64,000 nt of DNA, from the NCBI GenBank assembly GCA_965263045.1, contig CBDHGK010000041.1, forward strand, positions 682,001 to 746,000, in the 5' to 3' direction. Source of the stretch: G963664115 sp965263045 (GTDB lineage Bacteria; Acidobacteriota; Terriglobia; 20CM-2-55-15). Below, in pieces: positions 57,341-64,000 of this stretch. Made by a program: the position numbers and the translations under genes. Positions within the stretch are counted from its first letter, which is position 1. Every line of letters begins with the position of its first letter. The notes beneath the pieces are model-generated. The model was not told where the DNA came from. It worked only from the letters and a program-made list of their open reading frames with translations, and ran no database searches.

Positions 57341-57961
57341 ATGAAACAACCCATCATTGTTTGCCTTGATCTTGAGGGAGTCCTGGTTCCTGAAGTATGG
57401 ATTTCACTCGCCGAAGCAACGAACATCGACGACCTCCGGCTCACGACCCGGGACATTTCCGACTACAACGTCCTGATGAACAAGCGCCTTGAAATCTTAG
57501 ATGCTCACTCATTAAGGATGGTGGACATTCTCACAGCCGTCGATACGCTGAACCCCCTTGAAGGGGCAACGGAGTTTCTGGAGAGTTTACGCGCAAACTA
57601 TCAAGTCGTGATCTTGTCCGACACCTTCTACGAGGTGATTGCGCCGCTCATGAAAAAACTCAAGTACCCGACGCTGTTCAGTAATTCCCTCCAGGTGAGC
57701 CCGGACGGCAAGATTCTCAACTATCACCTGCGTCAGCCTGATCAGAAGCGAAAGTCGGTCATGGCGTTCAAGGGCTTGAATTTCCGGGTGCTTGCAGCCG
57801 GCGACTCCTATAACGATACGACCATGCTGCAATCTGCAGACGTGGGAGTCTTCTTTCGACCCCCTGAGTCCATCGTTCGGGAGTTTCCCCAGTTCCCCGT
57901 CACCCAGACGTACTCTGAATTACGAGCGCAGCTCGATCGGGCCGCATCTCCGGATCAATGA
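57341..57961 (+). CDS. thrH: Bifunctional phosphoserine phosphatase / homoserine phosphotransferase ThrH
   Basis: 206 residues. HAD motif I is LDLEGVLVPEVW; the sequence continues with TTRDISDYNVLMNKRL, motif II VVILSDTFYE, and motif III/IV AAGDSYNDTTML followed by PESIVREFPQFPVTQTY. This closely follows Pseudomonas ThrH. It moves phosphate from phosphoserine to homoserine, feeding threonine synthase. It is 26 bp after the DUF6152 partner gene. Confidence 0.9.
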   Translation: MKQPIIVCLDLEGVLVPEVWISLAEATNIDDLRLTTRDISDYNVLMNKRLEILDAHSLRMVDILTAVDTLNPLEGATEFLESLRANYQVVILSDTFYEVIAPLMKKLKYPTLFSNSLQVSPDGKILNYHLRQPDQKRKSVMAFKGLNFRVLAAGDSYNDTTMLQSADVGVFFRPPESIVREFPQFPVTQTYSELRAQLDRAASPDQ

Positions 57962-58580
57962 GTCTTCCTATCGCGCTCACCATCGATTCAAACCCGATTC
58001 CAACGGTGGGGTGGGTTTGTAAACGGTCCCTTCGGCAAGATTTTCCATAAAGTATCTTGAAGAATTGCCGATAAGTAGAAGAATAGGACTCCATCACAAA
58101 GTCTCCTCGCGCTAACTTGTTGTATTCATTACGACGTCCGAACAGGGACGGTTTGGTGCTGCGATTGCTAAATGTAAAGGTATAACGCGGCTGACTACAG
58201 CCCGTTGAGAGCTCTAGGTAGCATTAGGCGAGTCCGGCCAGGGACGGTAGTCGCAGACGTGAAAATCAGAGAAAAGCTGCGGGGGCGGAGCCCACGTCAA
58301 AAGGATTTCACGAGCAGCCACTGATCACGTGCGATGAGGGACACTAGAGATCGGAACCCGGTAGCGCATGGACGCCTGCCGGGTTCTTGACGTCGGCCTG
58401 ACTTCAGCTTCGGATCCAACCCCTCACTGGCCCGCTTCCCTCTTTTGATCACATGTGCGTCCAGCCATAGTCTGATCTGCGTATCGGGTCGGTTTACCGC
58501 TCGCAGGCAAGCGCGGGAATCTCAGGCGGGAAAAGGAACAATCATCGGATTCGGTGACCCGGTGTGGCTCGAATGACCCC
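57962..58580. other. Spacer with no recognised feature
   Basis: About 620 bp between convergent ends of thrH and the propeller lipoprotein gene. Short open frames on both strands lack ribosome sites and protein-like composition. No repeat was matched. Confidence 0.4.
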
Positions 58581-60356
58581 TCAGGGCGCCGGTACCTGTT
58601 CCGGCAGGTCCTCAAACCAGTTCCCGATGACGTCGATCTGGTCTGGCTGCGCCTCTATGTCTGTGACAGCGGCATCCTGGATCATCACGAACCGATCACC
58701 GCCTGCGTTCACATCATAGGACGCGACGTTTCCAGTGCTGGGCCGGAATAGGTCTTCAAAAAGGAGCCTCGGAGCGCCCGTCGTGAAGCCGGATTCCGTC
58801 TCAATATCCACGGCCATCAGTTGGTTGCCGTTCATGTAGAGCAATTCCTGCCCGTTGGGTGCCCAGATGGGACCGCCACCGCCTCCGGTCGAGATCTGCC
58901 AGGCGCCACCAGGCCCCGGATACGGCCGCACAAAGATTTCATTGCTGCCCGTCTCGTTTGAAACGTAGGCCAACCACTGGCCGTCAGGCGAAAAGTCCGG
59001 AGCGGCCTCGTTGAACGGCGTCTGGAGGAAGGGCCGCGGTTCCCGATCGCCATCACGGGGCATGATCCACAGGTCACGATCCCCCGAACCTCCGATGCCC
59101 GGAATTTGATAAAAGGCCAGAAACTGGCTATCGGGCGACCAGGATGAGGGGTTCTGTTGCGTGAAGTCTCCTCGCGTCAACTGCTCCTCGGTGCCGCCCC
59201 CGTCCGCTCTCACCTGGAACATGTTCCCGGTGCCCTCGCGTATCGATCGATAGGTCACGAATTCTCCGTCCGAAGACCATTCCGGCAGATTCGCCAGCGC
59301 GCCGAGAGTGAGGCGGGTCAAGACCTGTTGGGCGATATCGAACAACCATAGATCGTCACCAATGCGGACCAGGACGCTTTCCCCGTTCGGCGCCACGCGG
59401 GGAAATGAATAATTGCGTGCCGGCGTCCCGAGCGGCTCCACAATCCCCTGCCGGTCGACCCAGACGAGGGTGTTTCCACCCGACACCCGACCGGGTATGT
59501 ACACCAAAGCTCCGGAATCTGACAGAGCGTACTGGGGCGGTCCCGGCCGAACACCGTCGACGATGGCCACGGGCATCCCCACAACTTCCAGGGTGTCCAG
59601 GTCAAAACCCACCGCGTACAGCACATCATCGACGGCATAGACAATGTGCCCCGTCGGAACATACCGGGGACCGACACCCGGGAACAGAACCTTCATTTCA
59701 TCCGAGTCGAGCGCCTGGACCGCGACCTGCCCGTCATCCGCGTTGCCCACATGAAAGAGCACCGATTCTCCATCGGGCAGCATCTGCGGGTTGATGAGGT
59801 TGCTCTCTCCGGCGATCAATACTTCGGCCGTCCCTCCGTTTGCGGACACCCGCATGATGCCCTCGCCCTGACCCCACACGATCGTGTCGTCGGTTCCCCA
59901 GACGGGAGCACCGTAATAGGGGTCCTCCGCACCCGCCAGCGTCACCGGAACGCCGCCGTCGATCGCTATCTTCTTGAGCTGGCGATCGACTCCAGACCAA
60001 TAGCCGATCGACTGGCCATCGGGCGAAAAAAATGGAGCCGTTGGGAGATCGTCGGTTCCCGAGATCGGTGTCGACTCTGGCGCATCCATGGTTCGGACAT
60101 ACAGTTGTTGATTGGCCACATACACGAACCGGGAACCGTCAGGAGAGACGGCAACGACCGGGCGGTCCGTGATTGCAAAGTTCTGGCCATCGGGCAGCAC
60201 ATGATCCAGGCGGCTCACTGCGGCGGGAACGCCTTGATCCGGGTTGCAGCCTGCGACACCGAAGGCCAGTGCCATCACAAGGGTCGCCAACCGCGGCAGG
60301 CGCAAACTCCCTCTGGCGTGGGCAAGAGGGGTGAGGTTACGGAAATGCATGATCAT
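58581..60356 (-). CDS. TolB-like beta-propeller lipoprotein
   Basis: 591 residues from the ATG at 60356; a second ATG is six bases downstream. The signal ends LAFGVAGC, a lipobox, so it is probably a lipoprotein. The body is made of PD40/TolB-type blades (SPDGSRFVYVANQQLYVR, FFSPDGQSIGYWS, FSPDGQWLAYVSNETGSNEIFVRPYPG). The C-terminus GGDRFVMIQDAA is like the extracytoplasmic propellers of some protein kinases, but there is no kinase domain. An 11-base G/C run lies 17 bp before the start. Confidence 0.8.
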   Translation of the reverse strand: MIMHFRNLTPLAHARGSLRLPRLATLVMALAFGVAGCNPDQGVPAAVSRLDHVLPDGQNFAITDRPVVAVSPDGSRFVYVANQQLYVRTMDAPESTPISGTDDLPTAPFFSPDGQSIGYWSGVDRQLKKIAIDGGVPVTLAGAEDPYYGAPVWGTDDTIVWGQGEGIMRVSANGGTAEVLIAGESNLINPQMLPDGESVLFHVGNADDGQVAVQALDSDEMKVLFPGVGPRYVPTGHIVYAVDDVLYAVGFDLDTLEVVGMPVAIVDGVRPGPPQYALSDSGALVYIPGRVSGGNTLVWVDRQGIVEPLGTPARNYSFPRVAPNGESVLVRIGDDLWLFDIAQQVLTRLTLGALANLPEWSSDGEFVTYRSIREGTGNMFQVRADGGGTEEQLTRGDFTQQNPSSWSPDSQFLAFYQIPGIGGSGDRDLWIMPRDGDREPRPFLQTPFNEAAPDFSPDGQWLAYVSNETGSNEIFVRPYPGPGGAWQISTGGGGGPIWAPNGQELLYMNGNQLMAVDIETESGFTTGAPRLLFEDLFRPSTGNVASYDVNAGGDRFVMIQDAAVTDIEAQPDQIDVIGNWFEDLPEQVPAP

Positions 60357-60373
60357 TGTGTCGGTGTCCCCGC

Positions 60374-60384
60374 GGGGGGGGGGG
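60374..60384. repeat. 11-base homopolymeric G/C tract next to the lipoprotein start
   Basis: Eleven consecutive G (C on the gene strand) lie 17 bp before the ATG at 60356. The frame is open further upstream through the tract to 60431, so slippage could alter either spacing in the leader or a longer N-terminus. Confidence 0.7.
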
Positions 60385-60835
60385 AGGGGCAAAACCCGGT
60401 CAAGAATACTAGGGGAGAAGGATCGACGCAATCAAACTCTCAAGTTCTCTCATGCGGTGACATCGATGATTGAAACCGCGATCGCGCCGGATGGACGCCG
60501 CGTCATTGCACGGGGAACTGCAGGGAGTCGAAGGTCTTTTTCACGCGTCTGTTTCCCGGTGTCTTTTTCCCGGTTGACACGGCAGATCTGCAGGTGTAGC
60601 AAGCGGCCATGGCGACGTAATCATTGGACCGAATGAAGCTCTAGCGGAAGCGGCCCATACACTTTGAACTCGTTTTTCTTCAAAATTCGCCCTGAATGAC
60701 ATTAGAATCAGGTCAACGCATTCAGAAATATTGTGAATCAATGCTGTGACGCAAGGTGATTTTCTCGGGTGGTGCGCCAATCGGCCCGGAATGTCCCCGA
60801 GAATCTGGCCGGAATCTAGACGGAGGAATGCAGTG
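60385..60835. other. Divergent spacer upstream of DUF6152 copy 3
   Basis: About 450 bp with no supported gene. It must hold the promoters of the propeller lipoprotein and the third DUF6152 gene, but I cannot place them. Confidence 0.4.
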
Positions 60836-61207
60836 ATGAGAAATCTGATATGGATCGGGTTACTGGTGGCTGGAATGGTATTCGGAGCTTCGGCACCGAC
60901 CTTGGCACACCATTCCCATGCGATGTTCGATCACAACCAGGAACTCCACCTGACGGGGACAGTGACCGGGATGTCGTTCAAAAACCCGCATGTCTTCCTC
61001 TACGTCGATATCGAGGAAGAGAACGGTGAGACGATGAATTACTGGATCGAGATGTCGAACATCCCGAATATGATCCGCCGCGGGATTGGAGTGAACACGT
61101 TCAAGCCAGGCGATGTGATCACGGTGAATATGCATCCGCTCAGGGACGGCCGCCCCGGTGGCAGCTATACGACGGTTATTGCTGCCGACGGGACCGAGTA
61201 CGAATGA
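60836..61207 (+). CDS. DUF6152 family exported protein (copy 3)
   Basis: 123 residues from the ATG after CGGAGGAA. The signal peptide ends SAPTLA and the mature protein starts HHSHAMFDHN, again giving a free N-terminal His. Landmarks: LTGTVTGMSFKNPHVFLYVDI, YWIEMSNIPNMIRRGI and TFKPGDVITVNMHPLRDG. It is followed 64 bp later by the exported protein of the family at 32067, and then a secreted hydrolase. Function unknown. Confidence 0.85.
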   Translation: MRNLIWIGLLVAGMVFGASAPTLAHHSHAMFDHNQELHLTGTVTGMSFKNPHVFLYVDIEEENGETMNYWIEMSNIPNMIRRGIGVNTFKPGDVITVNMHPLRDGRPGGSYTTVIAADGTEYE

Positions 61208-61271
61208 CCGGCGCCGGCTGGCCGCTGGCCCACCATCGGCGCGTGAGTGAACCCAGACGGGAGGAAGAATC

Positions 61272-62408
61272 GTGAGAGCAATTCCAGGGGCGACCGTGAT
61301 ATCGGCCGCTGTGCTGATCCTAATACTGACAGGCTCCCCTGTGGCCGCACAGGATATGTTCACCACCGAGGACTTTCGCCAGGACCGCGAGCACTGGACC
61401 GACCCGGCTTACTACCGGAACAATACCGTGGGTCAACTCCGAGGCATGGCCATTGACTACGACACTCCGGGAGGCACGGGTCAGAGCGGCAGTGCCCGCG
61501 TGTACGGCTCCCAGGGCACAGCGCAGGTGGGCGCTCTGGATCTCGCCAGTCCCTACACGTTCACGACCGCGGAGGAGCATTACGCGGCATGGCTCGACGC
61601 CGCCGACGGCGGCACCCACCACACCATCAACACGATTCCCGACTGGAGTGGCCGCTGGTCCGGGGGAGGCGGGGGATTGAGGGGCGGTCGGAATCCGGCG
61701 AGCGCGGTCACCGCAATGCTGACACCGCAGTATCAGGAGTATTTCGTTCAGGATATGAAGGCCATCACTGAAGGCCGTATCTGGAGCGCGGGCGCCATCT
61801 GCCTTCCTGGCGGCTTTATGTCTTCGGTGACCAGCGTCGAGGAGTTCATCGTGACGCCGGACAGAGTCTGGTCTCTGGGCGCGGGGAATGGCGGCAATTA
61901 CATCCGATGGATCTACACCGATGGCAGCGGACACAGCGCCGAGGATTTCGAGTATCCCAAATGGCACGGCGAATCTGTCGGATTCTGGGACGGCGATGCA
62001 CTCATCGTGCACACTAACCAGATCCGGGGCTGGAAAGGCGGCCTGACGGAATTCACCGACAACCTGGAGACCGTCGAGCGCTACCGGCGGGTTGGCGGTA
62101 CGATCGAAGGCGAAATTACGCTCTACGACTCCGAGGTCTCTGTGAAGCCCGCGTACTCAACGCTCGCCTTTGAGCTTGACCCCGAGACCCGACCCGAACT
62201 GCGGCCACTCTTTAACAGTTGCACCGATACGAACGGGCCCTCGGCCAAGGTTTACCTGGACGAGCGCGGCATCCTGAACGAACGGCTTCCGGGTGACCCA
62301 CTCTACTGGGATGCAACCGATTCCCGACCGTGGGGCACCTACCTGGACCTCAGCGACGAACAATACAAGAGGTACATCGAGGCCGGGGGAACTCCGGGCG
62401 GCCGTTAG
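61272..62408 (+). CDS. Exported protein of unknown function (family of 32067-33242)
   Basis: 378 residues from a GTG after a GGGAGGAA site; the signal peptide ends SPVAAQD. Landmarks are MFTTEDFRQDREHWTDPAYY, LASPYTFTTAEEHYAAWLDA, MLTPQYQEYFVQDMKA and ESVGFWDGDALIVHTNQIRGW. The same plan occurs in the protein at 32067, and both lie near DUF6152 genes or their partner families. No catalytic motif is recognised. Confidence 0.7.
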   Translation: MRAIPGATVISAAVLILILTGSPVAAQDMFTTEDFRQDREHWTDPAYYRNNTVGQLRGMAIDYDTPGGTGQSGSARVYGSQGTAQVGALDLASPYTFTTAEEHYAAWLDAADGGTHHTINTIPDWSGRWSGGGGGLRGGRNPASAVTAMLTPQYQEYFVQDMKAITEGRIWSAGAICLPGGFMSSVTSVEEFIVTPDRVWSLGAGNGGNYIRWIYTDGSGHSAEDFEYPKWHGESVGFWDGDALIVHTNQIRGWKGGLTEFTDNLETVERYRRVGGTIEGEITLYDSEVSVKPAYSTLAFELDPETRPELRPLFNSCTDTNGPSAKVYLDERGILNERLPGDPLYWDATDSRPWGTYLDLSDEQYKRYIEAGGTPGGR

Positions 62409-62458
62409 GAACCCGTGGCGGGAGCCTCCAGGGCCAGCCGAACTATCGGAGTTACATC

Positions 62459-63763
62459 GTGCGTTTCTTCAGCCGATTGCTTGCCTTCGCCTGCATCGCC
62501 ATTCTCGCCGCTGCCGATCTCGCCCTGGCGCAGCGGAACCCGCTATACGTCCAGTTCAACCCCGGCGCCGTCAAAGGCGCGCTCTACACACCCGAGTCGG
62601 GGCCCGCGCCACACGTTGCCATCCTGCTGACCCACCGCACGTCAAACTTCCTTTCGCACCTGGCCACGCGTGAACTGTCGGGGCGCGGATTCCTGGTGCT
62701 CGGGATGAATCCGCGCTCGGACAACAACGAGACCGCGGTGGATTTCGAGCGCAACGCCCTCGACATCCAGAGTGGCATCGATTTCCTTCGCACACAGCCC
62801 GGGATCACCCGCGTTCTGTTGTTCGGACACAGTGGTGGAGGACCCGCGACGAGTTTTTATCAGGCGGTGGCGGAGCAGGGCCCATCGTATTGCCAGGGAG
62901 CCGACAAGCTCGTCGAATGCCCGGCCGATCTTTCCGGGTTCGGGGGTGCCGACGGGCTGATCCTCATGGACGCGCATCCGGGCATCTCGGTCAACGCCCT
63001 GCGCAGCATCAACCCGGCTGTGCTGGAAGAGAACGACCCCGGCCCAGTCGACGCTGCGCTCGATCCGTTCAATCCAGAAAATGGTTACAATCCGAATGGG
63101 AACTCGAACTACCCGGAAGCGTTCAAAGAGAAATATTTCACGGCACAGGCGGCCCGCATGAACCGTCTAATCGACACGGCCTTCGAAAAACTGCAGCGCA
63201 TGAACAGCGCCCAGTCCCCATATCCCGATGATGACATCTTCCTCGTGGTGCGCGGCGACGGAGCCCGGCTCATGCAGCTCGATACCAGCGTCCACCACGG
63301 CACTCTGAAGCCTCAGAAGCTGCTGAGGAATGACGGCACCATCGAAACGCGGATTGTGGAAAGCGTCCGAAACCCTGCACGCGGTCTGGACGAGGCCAAT
63401 GCGAGTTTTGACCGCGGCACACGACTACTCACCGTGCGCTCGTTCCTCAGCGCCAATGCGATCCGCGCGGCCGATTCGATGGATGGGATTGACTGGTGTT
63501 CGAGTAACAATTCGACGCCGTGTGCGCTGCGCAACGTCACGATTCCCCTGCTCATCACTGCCATGGGCGCGCACTATTTCATCCGCGACAATGAGATCCA
63601 CTACGAGATGGCAGCCAGCGACGACAAGGATTTTGTCGTCGTCGAAGGCGCCAGCCACGGCGGAGGCCCCTGCACGGAGTGCGAGACCACTGCAGGTGAG
63701 TACGCGAATTCCGTTAAGAATTTATTCGACTACGTCGCCGGGTGGATCCACGCCCGTTATTAA
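62459..63763 (+). CDS. Secreted alpha/beta hydrolase
   Basis: 434 residues from a GTG with a weak CGGAG site. The signal peptide ends ADLALAQ. The nucleophile elbow GHSGGG is at about residues 122-127, and a late His in VVEGASHGGGP is the likely catalytic partner. Cysteines in CQGADKLVEC and CTEC suggest disulfides. The substrate is unknown. It is 50 bp after the preceding gene and probably in the same operon. Confidence 0.85.
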   Translation: MRFFSRLLAFACIAILAAADLALAQRNPLYVQFNPGAVKGALYTPESGPAPHVAILLTHRTSNFLSHLATRELSGRGFLVLGMNPRSDNNETAVDFERNALDIQSGIDFLRTQPGITRVLLFGHSGGGPATSFYQAVAEQGPSYCQGADKLVECPADLSGFGGADGLILMDAHPGISVNALRSINPAVLEENDPGPVDAALDPFNPENGYNPNGNSNYPEAFKEKYFTAQAARMNRLIDTAFEKLQRMNSAQSPYPDDDIFLVVRGDGARLMQLDTSVHHGTLKPQKLLRNDGTIETRIVESVRNPARGLDEANASFDRGTRLLTVRSFLSANAIRAADSMDGIDWCSSNNSTPCALRNVTIPLLITAMGAHYFIRDNEIHYEMAASDDKDFVVVEGASHGGGPCTECETTAGEYANSVKNLFDYVAGWIHARY

Positions 63764-64000
63764 CCGTCCACGGTAACGCTTCGCCCCCCGCCCGCAACTG
63801 AACCTGGACGTTGTGGACCGCTTGCCAGGTAGACGCCGGCTCTGTGTAGCCGACGTCGGTATCGGCGTCAATCGCTGCAATCAGAATGACAACCCCGTTG
63901 TGTCCGGCCTACAGGCTGATCGATTCGTACGCATAGGCTTCAACCGGAAGACCTCTCCAGAATTTCCGCGCGCTTCAAATGTGGGCTTGTGGGAGACGTC
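63764..64000. other. Window end, no gene seen
   Basis: I see no supported gene in the last 237 bp. A coding region starting or ending just beyond the window cannot be excluded. Confidence 0.4.

Noticed and set aside
1..64000. tRNA, rRNA or CRISPR loci
   Set aside because: No cloverleaf-like, rRNA-like or regularly spaced short repeats were seen by eye; a dedicated scan was not possible.

Overview
The window is a high-GC stretch of a Gram-negative bacterial genome. Many proteins carry Sec or lipoprotein signals for export to the periplasm, c-type haem and PQQ-type propeller proteins are abundant, and ThrH, RecQ, Uup and a type I glutamine synthetase point to Proteobacteria, most likely an uncultured gammaproteobacterium. 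That assignment is inference, because no rRNA or tRNA gene was seen.

Region 1 (1-10.7 kb) is the distal part of a contractile-injection (phage-tail-like, eCIS type) gene cluster on the + strand. It holds a repeat-rich disordered protein with an eCIS-type C-terminal tail, a DUF4255/Pvc16 cap, a small conserved eCIS protein, a CIS tube/LysM pair (Pvc7-like), a hub and spike (split Pvc8), a gp25-like wedge (Pvc9) and a baseplate J-like protein (Pvc11). Almost every junction is an ATGA overlap. The cluster is broken: an IS256-family element splits the Pvc11-like gene with an 8-bp duplication, and an IS1380-type element cuts the next gene after eight codons. Tube, sheath, tape measure and AAA+ genes are not in the window.

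Region 2 (10.7-14.6 kb) is a nested transposon: an IS256-family copy sits inside the IS1380-type element, followed by gene remnants. Region 3 (14.6-35.6 kb) is mostly housekeeping and accessory genes: a DUF6152 protein and a secreted partner, VOC protein, truncated glutaminyl cyclase, RecQ, two GNATs, GAF/HD-GYP phosphodiesterase, aldo/keto reductase, PPOX-type oxidoreductase, histidine phosphatase, a metallo-beta-lactamase-fold lipoprotein, fatty-acid desaturase, a MetE-like gene split by a third identical IS256 copy, Uup, a secreted protein of unknown function, a spermidine-synthase-like protein and GlnA. A 269-bp element at 25.5 kb can fold as a closed three-way junction. Region 4 (35.9-41.5 kb) has two more IS1380-type elements flanking a methyltransferase and a truncated FAD enzyme.

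Region 5 (41.5-64 kb) is dominated by exported proteins: SMP-30-like and NHL propellers, a cytochrome c-PQQ fusion, a ModA-like binding protein, a threonine synthase/DASS transporter pair, a cytochrome c plus two tandem PQQ dehydrogenases, two more DUF6152 proteins, a second copy of the DUF6152 partner, ThrH, a TolB-like propeller lipoprotein, a second member of the unknown secreted family and a secreted alpha/beta hydrolase. The recurrence of DUF6152 with the same partner families suggests a periplasmic module of unknown function. The three IS256 copies encode identical transposases, and the two large IS1380-type copies are the same length and nearly identical, so transposition has been recent and has already inactivated at least two genes.
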